Below the pieces are notes generated by a model, which saw only the letters and a list, made by a program, of their open reading frames with translations, made no database searches and was not told the DNA's origin. From Xenoacremonium recifei (Eukaryota > Ascomycota > Sordariomycetes > Hypocreales > Nectriaceae), in contig WOFQ01000051.1 of the NCBI GenBank assembly GCA_012184525.1, positions 62,001-126,000 of the forward strand: a stretch of DNA of 64,000 nt, read 5' to 3'. This document shows, piece after piece, positions 22,101 to 33,043 of this stretch. Position 1 is the stretch's first letter. Each line of letters starts with the position of its first letter. A program made the translations under genes and the position numbers.

Positions 22101-23272
22101 CACCTCCATATTTTGTAGTTCGCGGTAGTACTTGTCAAGCGTGAAATAGATCATGGCCTTGTTCTTATATTGCTCGTCACGGCAGACTAGTCGAGCCTTG
22201 GGCAAGGCCTCATGCAAAGCCATTTCAAGAGTCTCTGCAGTGGTGCGATTCCATGCTACCTTCATCGTCCTGGTGCCTCGGTTCCAGACCTGATGGGCTG
22301 CCAGCGGAGGGATCAGGATGAAGTCGCCTGGCCTTTGATCGACAATGTATACGTCAAATGGTGCCTTTTTCCATGCGTTGATTTGGGCAAAATGTTTCTC
22401 GATCTCGATATCGTGCCCGAGCATGGAAAGAAAGTATTCTCGAACCACCTCGCGGTCCTTGCTCTCCGTCATGAACCAGATTGAGCTTCCAGGCTTCTCT
22501 CCGTTCTCACCTCCTGAAGCCTCTACCATAATGTTCTGCCCAAGAGAGGCGCACATCTCACGATGCGCAGGGGTATAGGTTCCTTCGTGACCGATGTAGC
22601 ACATGAGGTTTTGCGCTCGCATCTCTTCAGGAAGGCTGGACATCAGGTCTCCAGCTGGAGCCGCGGTCGACTCGCTGCGGAAGAAGTCGTCCGTGTCATC
22701 GTTGCCTCTCGAACCTCCCGCAACGCTAGCATTCTCGTTCAGGTAAAATAAGCCCGGCTGAATAACCCTTTCTAGGGCATCGTGCCACTCCGTGGGACAG
22801 TCAATGTCCTTGAGGTACAGTCGCTGCCTACGTTCGTCTCGAAAATTCGTCGGCGTCCATTGATTCGTGAGCTGCTTCATGGAACGCAGATAATGTCCAG
22901 TCGTCATTGGGATGTCGGACGCCGCCGTGATGTCCCTAACGTTTTCCTCTACGCATCGCATTAGTCCCGGATCTCTATATGCGGTCTTCTTGAGCACATA
23001 CGCTTCTTATCATGGGTCCTCTCCAGCCAGTCCGCACTGAAAAGGGACTGCGGAAGCGCTGCATCCCACCCGTCGATGACCAAAGGCTTGCCTCCAACGA
23101 CAACATGGAGCAGGACAAGTTTCTCGAACTCCAGCTGTCCCAGACGGCGGATCTGGTTTCGCGGTACTCGCTGAACCCATTTGAAATTCGGTGTTCGGTC
23201 GACGAGACTATTGAGATCGAGGTCGGGAGGAATCGGGTCGAATTTGGCTTGCGGATGGAGTGAGGTCGGCAT
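19107..23272 (-). CDS. JmjC-domain protein with 4CXXC-R1 zinc finger and AT-hooks
   Basis: Two exons on the minus strand, 23272-23002 and 22948-19107, with a 53-nt GTATGT...CGTAG intron in phase 1; 1370 residues. The JmjC region includes GTYTPAHREMC (His219, Glu221) and HQVWNRGTRTMKVAWN (His309), a complete HxE...H iron triad, so it could be an active 2-oxoglutarate-dependent lysine demethylase. A first Cys cluster lies at about 434-481. A zf-4CXXC_R1 finger follows at about 587-647 (CHVCAHK...CPKCLGICNCGYC). The long acidic C-terminal half carries four or so AT-hook cores (KRRGRPPR, GRPRGRPRR, RRGRPRR, RRRGRPRR) and ends in an RG-repeat tail. Together these suggest a chromatin-bound regulator. 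The start is the first in-frame ATG, in context CAAAATGCC. Confidence 0.88.
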
Positions 23273-23845
23273 TTTGAACAGCTCTGCCAAGGGTTTGATC
23301 AGATGCGACGAGACTGAAGCTGGCTAGCACCCGGCCCGCGGTCTTCCCTCGTTTGTTTGCAGTCCGTGAGAGCTTTCGAGATGCGCTCTTGCCTAGAAGT
23401 CTACAGCGCTGAATTCAGGCAGGCGCGCATGCCGACATTGCCATCTCAGATGCGTGTGCAGCGCCGCCAGAGCACTCAAGGAAGAGTGATGGGTGGTTTG
23501 GAAATGTGAGGCAGCGCGCCGCAGTTACGCCTGTCGCGTCCAGAAATGGAATGCGCATCCAATCACTGGTCGGCAAAATATTAGTCACTGGCGGGTGGCG
23601 CCTGTCAAGGCGATGATATCAGCGAATCACGTGGCTCACTTTTTCGGCTTCGGAGCTGGCTTGGTACGAGCTCCAACAAGCTTGTATCGAAATTTAGACT
23701 CTTGGCCAGCTTTTCTTATGAGTTGGTTCTAGAGCTCGGATGATTGGTGATTGGACGTGAATGGGATTGCATGCAAGTGAGTCCCCGACATCAATGGCTA
23801 ACTCCCAAGACTGACCATCACTTTTAGTTGCAATTTGAGTAACTC
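23273..23845. other. Divergent promoter with a COQ2 5'-UTR intron and uORF
   Basis: 0.57 kb shared by the JmjC gene (-) and COQ2 (+). A likely 5'-UTR intron lies at 23777-23827 (GTGAGT...CTGAC...TTTTAG). Splicing it creates an eight-codon uORF that starts at the ATG at 23761 and stops just before the COQ2 ATG. Confidence 0.45.
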
Positions 23846-25066
23846 ATGAGACCTTGCACGCTTCCTCGGGGGCTCGCCTGGGCTCACCATCAAGCTGGAC
23901 AAGGCGTGAGGCTTCAGCGACTATCAGGGGGCCGCCCTTATGTCTTAAGAGCTGCAAGATTTCTCAATCAGCCATGGACAAGTCAGCAACGAACTCTCTT
24001 GTTTCATGAGACGGGCAAGAGGTTCTCTCCAGCAGTCATTGAACCACCAAAGGCAGCCGAGGACCTTCCCATATCACCCTACAAGCCTCCCGAGACAGGG
24101 CTTTTGTCAATTCTCCCGAAATCATGGGTACCATATGCTGAGTTGGTTCGGCTTGACAAGCCTACCGGAACCTACTACCTCTTCTTCCCATGTCTGTTCT
24201 CAACTCTGATGGCTGCCCCGATGGTAGACCAAATGGCAACGCCTGGCTCTGTCATTGGCACTTCACTGCTGTTTTTCTCGGGAGCTTTGATCATGCGAGG
24301 AGCAGGATGCAGCATCAATGATCTCTGGGACCGAAATCTAGACCCTCATGTTACACGGACTCGACTTCGGCCAATCGCCCGTGGAGCTATTACTCCATTC
24401 AGGGGTCTCGTCTTCACGGGCTTTCAACTTCTCGCGGGATTGGGAATCTTACTTCAGTTTCCGTTGCCCTGTCTGTTCTACGGTGTTCCGAGCTTGATCT
24501 TCGTAGCTAGCTATCCGCTGGCGAAGAGGATAACCTACTATCCGCAATTTGTTCTCGGATTGACATTCTCATGGGGTGCTATCATGGGCTTCCCGGCTCT
24601 AGGTATCGACTTGGTGTCCAACTCTGCCGCATTGACGGCAGCTTCTTGCCTCTATGCTTCAAATATTGCGTGGACAGTTCTTTACGACATGATATACGCC
24701 CATATGGATATCAAGGACGATGTCAAGGCAGGGATCAAGAGCATCGCGTTAAAGCATGATGCTGAGACGAAGCAAGTACTCACAGGACTTGCTGCAACCC
24801 AAATCGGACTGTTGGCAGCTGCTGGTGTTGCTGCCGGTGCTGGGCCGGCTTTCTTCGTTGGGAGTTGCGGTGGTGCTTTGATCACACTCGGGATCATGAT
24901 CAAGCGGGTGAACCTGAAAAGCGTCAAAGATTGCTGGTGGTGGTTTGTCAACGGATGCTGGATTACTGGAGGTGTCATCAGCCTCGGACTCGCAGCTGAC
25001 TACACTCTCAGATATGTCCAGACGCAGGGAGCGGAGGAAAACTCGGTGGACGACGCCGCTGTATAA
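23846..25066 (+). CDS. COQ2: 4-hydroxybenzoate polyprenyltransferase, mitochondrial (ubiquinone biosynthesis)
   Basis: One exon, 406 residues. The first ~60 residues are rich in Arg/Gln with few acids, consistent with a mitochondrial presequence. The UbiA core follows: RLDKPTGTYYL, the first Asp motif NDLWDRNLD (158-166), and the second, YDMIYAHMDIKDD (280-292), then GIKS, with about eight or nine hydrophobic segments. Coq2 joins the polyprenyl chain to 4-hydroxybenzoate in the inner membrane, the first committed step of coenzyme Q. The start is the first ATG after a probable leader intron. It is convergent with RPS23. Confidence 0.95.
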   Translation: MRPCTLPRGLAWAHHQAGQGVRLQRLSGGRPYVLRAARFLNQPWTSQQRTLLFHETGKRFSPAVIEPPKAAEDLPISPYKPPETGLLSILPKSWVPYAELVRLDKPTGTYYLFFPCLFSTLMAAPMVDQMATPGSVIGTSLLFFSGALIMRGAGCSINDLWDRNLDPHVTRTRLRPIARGAITPFRGLVFTGFQLLAGLGILLQFPLPCLFYGVPSLIFVASYPLAKRITYYPQFVLGLTFSWGAIMGFPALGIDLVSNSAALTAASCLYASNIAWTVLYDMIYAHMDIKDDVKAGIKSIALKHDAETKQVLTGLAATQIGLLAAAGVAAGAGPAFFVGSCGGALITLGIMIKRVNLKSVKDCWWWFVNGCWITGGVISLGLAADYTLRYVQTQGAEENSVDDAAV

Positions 25067-25288
25067 TTTTGTGCCATAAATCGTGTAATATTAGGAGCAA
25101 TAGAATACGCCCCCATACCCGTCACAGAGTCATGCACATGGATATCGTGTGAAGACTTTTGATCTATTTTTCCTTCAGACCTCGTCTCCCATGATCAGAA
25201 CCCTAACCGATAATGCCGATGCAAGCAGGCCGATTTGACTCCTCGTGCCGAAACAGTTTGACTTCCTTCCCTTTCCCCAATGTTGCAC

Positions 25289-25787
25289 TTAAGATCGGGG
25301 CTTCTCCTTCTTCTCCTTCCACAGAGCGAGCAGACCGACACCAGAGACCTTGACGACCTTGAATCGAACACCGGGAATATCACCCTTGGCCTTGCCCTTG
25401 CGACCGAAACCAGCCAGGAGGACCTCGTCGTTCTCGTCCACGAAGTTCAAGCAACCGTCGTTGGGAACTGTTCAGGATATTAGCAAAACTGCGCCAGATC
25501 GTCGTCGCATGTAGAATTGGGTTCGTACCGAAGGCAGTGACCTTCTTGCCGTTCTTGATCAACTGAACTCGGACACACTTTCGGATGGCAGAGTTGGGCT
25601 GCTTGGCCTCGACACCGACCTTCTCGAGGACGATGCCCTTGGCGTGGGAGGAACCACCGAAGGGAGAGGACTTGAAGGCAGTGCCCAGGGCACGCTTCTT
25701 ATAAGCAAGATCGGCCCATCGCTGGTCCTTTCGGTTCGTTCGCAGCTTTCGCGCCGCGTTAAGTCCACGGGGTTTGCCTCCAGCCAT
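25289..25787 (-). CDS. RPS23: 40S ribosomal protein S23 (uS12)
   Basis: Two exons on the minus strand, 25787-25529 and 25467-25289, with a 61-nt GTACGA...AACAG intron in phase 1; 145 residues, the exact family length. The sequence is near-invariant: [16 protein letters not shown] at the start, the decoding-centre loop [33 protein letters not shown] after the splice, and the C-terminus [10 protein letters not shown]. The PNSA loop proline hydroxylated in other eukaryotes is present. It is a component of the small-subunit decoding site. Confidence 0.98.
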
Positions 25788-26248
25788 GATTGCTTCGCAA
25801 AGTCAGTACGATGATGTTGCCGAGAGTGCGCGGAAGGAATTCGATGGAAACCGCGGTGATGAAGGGGGACGTACCGATTTGTCTGGGTTATCGCGACGAC
25901 GGTTGGTGATGAGATTTAGCGGAGGCGACGAAAAGTTGAGGGTCTCGGCGCTGCGAAAATTGGAGGTAGGGTTTGACGGCCCTAGCGGGGGGTCTCCCAC
26001 CATGTAGTGCACCTGATCGATCACGTGCACGTTTTAAGAGTCGATGAAGCTTAGGTAACAAATGACCCCACTATCTCACGGGTCCGTGCTCTCGTCCCAT
26101 GCTTCTGGAGGTGCCCCACTCTCGGCCAACAGCGGGTCCACTCCTTCTCGACCATGAAGGTGAGCTTTCTGAATCAATCGGTGAGATCTCGTCGACCTAT
26201 CATACGGTTCAAAGAGTTATCAACTTGGAGCCGTAGAAGACTGCAAAG
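25788..26248. other. Divergent promoter
   Basis: 0.46 kb between RPS23 (-) and the next gene (+). A possible tiny first exon of the downstream gene (ATGAAG at 26154-26159, then GTGAGC...CGTAG) lies in it. Confidence 0.5.
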
Positions 26249-27061
26249 ATGTCGATGTCGCAATTGTCACGGCCAACTAGCCGGCAACGAGATCCTCCTC
26301 CCGCCTTGTTCCTTCATCCATCCCCGAGTACGTCCCATGTGTCGTTGCCCGGGATTCTTGCTCCAGGAGCTCCCCTCCCAGGTTCGCGGGATCGGCCAGG
26401 TCTAGAGCGAAGCGGATCAGTACGATCAGGAACAGTAGTTGCACCAAATGGACAACGTCGTGGCCTACAAACTACCGACAGCACACGAAGCGCAGATAGG
26501 ACCGATGCACTATGGGCTCAGATGCAAGCAACGTTGGAAGAGGTTGAGCTATCAGCATCGGGGGGAACACACGTCTTCGGGCCAGATCACGACCAGAAGC
26601 TGGCCGACTTGCGAGCAGCTCAGATTGCTCTTGCTCAGGCCTGGGCCAGAAGCGAGGCAGACGATGCCATCGAGACCAGTCACCAGATCATCTCATCGAC
26701 GACAGGAGACGAGGTTCGCAATTTAAAGGGAGCACTAGGTGACGGACCAAAGGCAGGTGGAATTGACGGTACAGATGCTGCAAAGAGTACAGCTGGTACA
26801 AACAGTGTGCCACGACCTACAAGCAGCGGAGCAGGTGTTGAGCGTCTGGGAGCCAAGCTCGAGGAGGAAACCGAGGTGGACATCTTGCTCGCCAGGAAAC
26901 GGAGAGAGGCAAACGACCGATACTTCCAGCGGGTCAGCCAAGGAGTTATCGATGTTGTCACCAAGTTGGAAGACGTCGCTGTTGCTATGCGTGCGGTCGA
27001 GCAAGAAAGCAGAGATGTTTGGAACGAGAGCGAAGCATCTCCAGGAGTTTCGAAGGGGTAA
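26249..27061 (+). CDS. Conserved-looking fungal protein, possibly DUF5315/Laa2-like
   Basis: An open frame of 270 residues. The N-terminal half is Pro/Ser-rich and probably disordered. The C-terminal third is charged and helical (ILLARKRREANDRYFQRVSQ, then VVTKLEDVAVAMRAVEQESRDVWNE) and looks like the conserved part. It recalls the fungal DUF5315 group that includes the yeast AP-1 accessory protein Laa2, but this is from memory of pattern only and is tentative. An alternative start uses a six-base exon at 26154-26159 and an intron at 26160-26236, which would add six residues in frame. Confidence 0.6.
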   Translation: MSMSQLSRPTSRQRDPPPALFLHPSPSTSHVSLPGILAPGAPLPGSRDRPGLERSGSVRSGTVVAPNGQRRGLQTTDSTRSADRTDALWAQMQATLEEVELSASGGTHVFGPDHDQKLADLRAAQIALAQAWARSEADDAIETSHQIISSTTGDEVRNLKGALGDGPKAGGIDGTDAAKSTAGTNSVPRPTSSGAGVERLGAKLEEETEVDILLARKRREANDRYFQRVSQGVIDVVTKLEDVAVAMRAVEQESRDVWNESEASPGVSKG

Positions 27062-28164
27062 TGGTGCTATTGATGGGCTGGTTTGAACCCAGCTATTTGG
27101 ACTTTCATATCCTAGCCAGGCGTTCGGAGTATGTTTATTGAGCTTTCAAGGCGCTACAACCGGTGTTTGTTCTTAGACAGGCGTATGATATTCCAAGCAT
27201 TTGTTGTCAGCCATAGCTTCCCTTTGAAGAGGGCAGTTCATGGCGATGTCAATGCAATGTCTCGGAGTTCGAAGAAGCGCAACAGCGGGACATCAAGATT
27301 CGGCGACGTGAGGACCTTCAGAGGAGTTGAGGCCCCCGAATCCTCTTCCTTTTATTCTGTGCTACATTGGTACTTTGGGAGATAGTTATACCAAGGATTT
27401 GGTGGCCATTTTACGCCATATTACTCTGTATAATATGACAAGATGGGCTTAGAGTAAATGATGTTGAACGGTTTCCAGGTTGACATGAGAATATTTTTAT
27501 AAAAAAAAACAATTGACTTAGTCTGGGATATATCACTCAAGACAGTCAATGACTCTTTCCGAAATATGATTGATATAGGGAGCAAGTGATATCTGCTTTA
27601 TGTAGCAGAGGACAAGCTACAAGCTGAAGGTAGCTTCTGCCGGGAATAACGCTACTGGGCGTCTCAGAGACATGTGTTATGCAGGTACAGCGCGGGAGGA
27701 ATGACATAAGTTGGGAATCCTCAGGCTGCCGATCAGCTCTCGGATGTCTCAAAAGGCCGCATCCACGATAATGGTTGGGATTTTTTGCCTCTCTGGCCTT
27801 TTACAGTCTAGAAGCCTCTCCGTCTCTAGGCATCCCCGATACTGACGGCATGGTGGCGTGCTCCCGCTGCATTTGGCGACTTACCCGGTCGGGCAGTTAG
27901 CGGGCGCCGGATATTCCTCGGAGGGCGATCGCCCGCGTGACGGTAAGCCCAATGAGATGCCATACCAACCACCCATCACCGTCAAGTCGAACCTTTCCCT
28001 GTCAACCTCCATTCCACCACGATATCTCCCTATCTTCACCCGCATTCTCGCCTACCGACTGCATCTGAGACTCTGCGCTTTTTCTTCGTCGCCCGATCGT
28101 CGCCCGATCGTCCACTTCACGCCAAGAAGCGTTTCCACCACAATCCGACACCCGACCGACCAAC
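27062..28164. other. Intergenic
   Basis: 1.1 kb between two + genes. It contains an A-rich tract at 27499-27511 and, nearer 28000, a pyrimidine-rich leader for the next gene. I see no further gene. Confidence 0.55.
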
Positions 28165-28507
28165 ATGAGACCCCTCACTTATCTCGCCGCGGCGCTTGCG
28201 GTCTTCCCGGCTGCCATGGCCGTTGACCAGAAGAAGTCTGCCATCATCTGGTTCGAAAACAACGTCGCCGACTCTATCGTCAGCGAGGCCAAGGACGCCA
28301 TCGTCAAGGCCGGCGGCAAGATCACCCATGTCTACTCCATCATCAAGTGAGTGAGCCACTGCAGATAAAGGGTAGTTGAGGATATACTAATGGGACTGTA
28401 GGGGCTTCTCCGTCATCGCTCCTGAGACTGCCCTTGAGTCTGTCAACGCATGGGGTACGCAACATGCCATCCATGTCGAGGAAGACGAAATGGTTTCCAC
28501 CCTATAG
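28165..28507 (+). CDS. Small secreted protein, inhibitor I9 / subtilisin-propeptide-like
   Basis: Two exons, 28165-28346 and 28402-28507, with a 55-nt GTGAGT...TACTAAT...TGTAG intron in phase 2; 95 residues. A signal peptide (MRPLTYLAAALAVFPAAMA) is followed by a compact domain: KKSAIIWFENNVADSIVSEA, GGKITHVYSIIKGFSVIAP and HAIHVEEDEMVSTL. This matches the inhibitor I9 fold (beta-alpha-beta, with the VYSIIKGFSV strand), as in yeast Pbi2 and stand-alone fungal protease inhibitors. It may fold or inhibit a subtilisin-type protease in the secretory route or outside the cell; the target is unknown. The start is the ATG directly before the signal peptide. Confidence 0.82.
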
Positions 28508-29862
28508 CCATACAAACGGGGAGGATGAAATGATGATGTGATCCCACTGTTGGATCTTTTTCTGGTCGAAGCGATGATATATTTTGGGACCTATGATTAT
28601 TTCCCTTGACCACTACTTTAGTGGTTAGGATGCTCACCTCTGTACATACGGGCTTGGCGTTCATAAAGACGGTGGTTTAAATAAGTTGTCAAGAGTACAA
28701 AACGGTCGTTAACGGAATCAAAACGGGTCCTCTGCCATTGGATACGGCCTGTTAGTAATCAATATCTTATAAACAAATTGATTTTAGGAACAAGACGGAT
28801 TCTATCCAAGCATTATCTCAAGACCCTACCAAGGAGTGGGCGTCAAGGGCGTCTACTCTGTAGCTTTGTCATAACAACACCGCAATAGACTAAGGACTTT
28901 TGAGAACCCAAACTTGTACTGGTAGAAGAATGCACCAATGAGGGCCTGTGTCATCTATTGGTTTGCTGTAGAATTATGCGATGGCAGCAATGCAAGGAGG
29001 CTTACTTGGTTATTGCAGGACTCGATCGCCGTTTCGAGACCCTGCATTCGTCTCTCTGGAACAGAATTCCCCGTAGTTTCAAACACTTTACCCCGTGTAC
29101 GTAGAATAATGCGACACTGCCCCGACAAATAGCAATGATACCATCCTCAATACAGGGAGTTTTGTCGTACGTATGGAAAGTGTCGGAGCAATGTGCGATG
29201 CGTGTCCGAGCAGTCCAGAGGCGGGAAGCCAACATTGCTCTTTCTGCAGGTACCCGTCTACATCCGTCTCTACGGGCACACATTCGCTGATGCACGAATA
29301 AGAGGCACCCATATGCATAGCAGTAGGACAACAATGGAAACGGGGTGGCCGAGTTCGTTCTTTGTTGGTGAAATACTCGGTACGTATCTCGTTGTTCACG
29401 GAACATTGTTCTCTTTAAAACGTCAAGGTTGCATGTACTTGTACGTCAGCAGCTCAGGCACGCTGCAGGTGTCGGGCGCTAGAAGGGCCCTGGAAATTGG
29501 CCTGTGCTGACCCGCATTAGTGGAGGTGGCCTGGCGGAATCGATAAGCCTCCCGTCCCGAACAGCTCTCCCAAAAGGTACAGCCAGAACACTCCATTTGC
29601 TTGTCGCCTCTGTCCCTCGAACACGATCGAGACGAACGTTCGCTCAACAAAGAGGATGCGATACAGCTGCTCCTCGAACACCTGTGCCGTCTTCTTATAG
29701 GAACCGTCCGACCCTCGTTTGCGCGATGTCTGCCAGACCACCGTTTCCATCCTCCCACACGGCCCGAAACGCGACTGCTTGAAGAATACGCCCAACTCTC
29801 GACTCGATTCCGATTCCGTTTCAACTCCCTGGAAACAATACATGATACCACACTCTCCCATC
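28508..29862. other. Intergenic
   Basis: 1.35 kb before Hook. A stretch near 28617-28645 superficially resembles a tRNA A-box but no B-box follows. The last 250 bases are probably the Hook leader. ORFs on both strands here overlap and look spurious. Confidence 0.55.
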
Positions 29863-32800
29863 ATGGCTCCAGGGTCGACCAAACCGACGCCTGCATATAG
29901 CTCCAGCGCGCGGGACGCGCTTCGCCAGGCCGTGAGTATCTTCTTTGATGCGCCGATCCAGAGTATCCCCAATCCCTCGGCCGAATCTTCTGAATACACC
30001 TCCCAACCCCAAGAGGAGTCGACCCAAGATGCCCCCAAACTTTTGACTAGCAAGATTTCTTGGCGTTGGACTGACGCAGCTATCCAGGCGAACAGCCTCT
30101 TCGAACTCCAACCTCCGGCCGAGGCCCTTGAGGACCTGAGCAATGGCACTCTCCTCGGCTTCATTCTCCATCAGCTCGATCCCAACTTTAACCTTTCCGA
30201 CATCAACGCCGTTGAAGGCCCCTCGAAGTACCTAACACGGAAACGCAACATACAGGCCGTCTACAAAGAGCTCTTCAAGTTCATCCGGTTCGAGGTCCCT
30301 GATCTCGCATACCAGGCCAAGAAATATGACTACAATGCCATCGCCGAGAACCCCGAGCCTCAGGGCATCAGCCAGGTAACGATTCCACTTGTACCAGAAA
30401 AAGATTGGAACCTGTCACTGACCAACGTTGCCTTCCAGCTCCTCGCCATCATGGTTTCTGCGGCCGCGCTGGGCCCTGATAACAAGAGATATGTCCCTAG
30501 GATACAGAAGGGCCTTGACCACAAGACCCAGACAGAGATTATGAAAATAATACGGACGATGCAAGAGGACAAGGACAAGTTCGGGGCTGACGATGACCTT
30601 GATGATACCGTTGAGGCTGTCATGGAGAGGCGAGACATGGAGCTTCTGATCGAGGAGCAAAACGCCACTCTTCGACACGAGTTGGAACTTACTAAAAAGA
30701 CACTGTCCGACTACATCACGCGCCTAGAGTACCTCCAACAGAGCTACGAATCACTCCAGTACGAGAAGGAGAAGAACGACCGTGAGCTGGAGGTTCTTCG
30801 AAAGGCAACTCAGGATGGCGCCAACAGCGCTGAGTCTATCAAGATCCTGGAAGCCCAGGTCCATGAGCAAATGGAACTGATTGCCCGGCACGAGGAGGCG
30901 ATACGGCAAGACAAAAAGACAGTGTCACATTTGGAGAGCGAGGTCAAGAAACTGACCTCAAAGGCTGCGTTGGTCGACGATCTTCAGGACCAAGTGTCCG
31001 AGTGGAAGCACAAAGCTGAGGATTTGGAGAAGAAGGCTAATATGGCTGAGCGGTACAAGCAAAAACTTGAAACTCAGCAGACTCTGGCAAGGGAAGTCCA
31101 GAACCTTCAATACGAGAAGGCAAATCTGCAGGATCAGGTCAAAAAGCTCACAGACGATAACCACAGGAATGACCTGGTCAAGAAGGCAGAGAATGAGCTG
31201 ACCAATTTAATCACACAGTCCGAGCAGCACCTTTGGGACGAACGCAACCAGAAGACTCAACTAATGAGAGACCTGGCCGTGGCCGAGGAGGAATTGCAGC
31301 GTGCACGCGCTCAGTGCAGTCATGATGAGCAGTTCATCCGAGATCTACAGGACCAGCTGGCACAAGCCGGCAGGGATGGTGGTTTCGGAATCCCAGGATC
31401 CAGCCTCAACCTCGAGGACGAACTGAACGATGTATCTAACGAAGCTTCCGTGAACTACCCGCTGGAGTTCTCGCGGTTGAAGGCCGAGAACGACCTCCTC
31501 CGAAGAACAGGAGGCTCAGGCGGCGACTACGCTCTTCTCCGCAAGGAGCTGGCTGAGGAGAAGCGGCAACGAGCCCATATCCAGAAACTCCACGACGACA
31601 TCTTCGAAAAGCATGCAGTTGCACAGGACCAGATCGAGGCCCTGATCAAACATATGCCCAGCGAAGGGTTAGTCAAAGCCATCGATGCAGCCGGGTCAAA
31701 TACGTCTCACATACTCACTGGAACATATTACAGGACCCAAGCGTTTATCAACCTCCGGGCTCAAGCTGCCCAGGCCACCTACGATCTCGAGCAGGCGAAC
31801 AGCACAATCAAAACCCTTACTGCAGAAAATGCAGACATGGGTCGCGAGCTCCTTGCCCGCAAGACCCAGATCTCATACATGGAGAACCAAGGTGCTGGCG
31901 GGGTCGAGGAGATCGCGAGAGTGGAAAAACTCATTTCAGAGTCGCTGAAGGGCGAACTGGAGCGCGAACGCGAGGAGAACAGCTTCATCCGAAACGAGCG
32001 AGATGCTACCAAGTCACAGCTCATCGAGTGCCTGCTCGCGAGAGAGAAGCTTCGCAAGCAGATCGAGGAAAACAAGGACCTGCGCGACACTCTCCCAGCG
32101 CCGGCGGACCAAGAGGTTGCCTCAGCGGATGCAAAGTCAAATGACTTGGTGACCAAGCTACGGGATCGCATTCGCGAACTTCGACCGGTGAGTTTTCCCA
32201 GTGATGACGATAGTAGTAGTGTTCGAAGCTCTTCCGATTGGTGGCAAGGGCTGTTGTCTCTGAATCTCTTCGGAGAAGAGGAAGAAGATGAGGAAGATGA
32301 TTCACCGGAGATTTTTTCAACGGCCGAGCTGCAAATGGAGCCTGTCATTGAAATGCCTCGCGAAGTCTTGCAACGGGACCGAATCATAAAAAAGAACGCT
32401 TTGCCTGAGCACGAGTACCCTGAGCACGAGTACACGCCCTCCTTGCCCCAGTGGGCTCCAGGGAAGGCTTGGAGCAGAGTGTCTTGGCTGTTTTCTCGCC
32501 ACAAGCTCCATTGAGCTTGTTCACCGAGCTGTCTCTTAATGTTTCTTTTTCATATTTGATCGCTATAGAGTTTGGTGTATGCTGACTTCCTCGTGCTCTC
32601 AGCAACTTGAACAGTCTGAGCGGGAGAAGATCGAATTGCAACGGAAGTTGAAGGCCGCCCTCAATGGCGAAGCCTACGCGGCGCAGAAGGTATGTTCTGA
32701 TTTTGCTCTTTTATATATAGACCATGGCTATTATACATTTGTTTCAACGCAAACGGCTTCGTCCGTGCTGCCCCCCCTATGTTCTGTGACTGACAACGCG

Positions 32801-33043
32801 CGACACCCAGGCCGCGAGTGACCAAATCATCAAGAATCTCCAGCGCGAGAACGCTCTCATGGCGACAGCCTGGTACGATCTCACGAGCCGGCTGCAAAGC
32901 AACCACGTGGTCCTTCAACGGCGCCACGACGCCCCCAAGAGTTGGCTCAATAAGCAGAGGCAGATGGTCAACGGTCAGTTGGTCCGCCGCGACTCCCTGT
33001 ACCTCTACTGACTCTGAGTTTGTCAGCGACCCCACGGAGATAG
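29863..33043 (+). CDS. Hook-family dynein adaptor
   Basis: Predicted exons 29863-30375, 30439-32187, 32603-32689, 32811-32973 and 33027-33043; 842 residues. An N-terminal Hook (CH-like) domain (TDAAIQANSLFELQ, EALEDLSNGTLLGFILHQLDP, LLAIMVSAAALGPDNKRYV) is followed by about 500 residues of coiled coil and a C-terminal cargo-binding part ending VNATPRR. Fungal Hook links early endosomes, through the FHIP/FTS complex, to dynein. The 63-nt intron 30376-30438 (GTAACG...CTGAC...TTCCAG) is inferred because removal restores the Hook-domain sequence; it has no stop. The 415-nt intron 32188-32602 is open in frame for 108 codons (to TGA at 32512-32514), giving an alternative acidic tail if retained. 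A further GTGAGT at 29932 may mark another N-terminal intron. The ATG at 29842 is an alternative start. Confidence 0.85.

Noticed and set aside
28617..28645. tRNA A-box-like sequence
   Set aside because: No B-box or closing acceptor stem follows.
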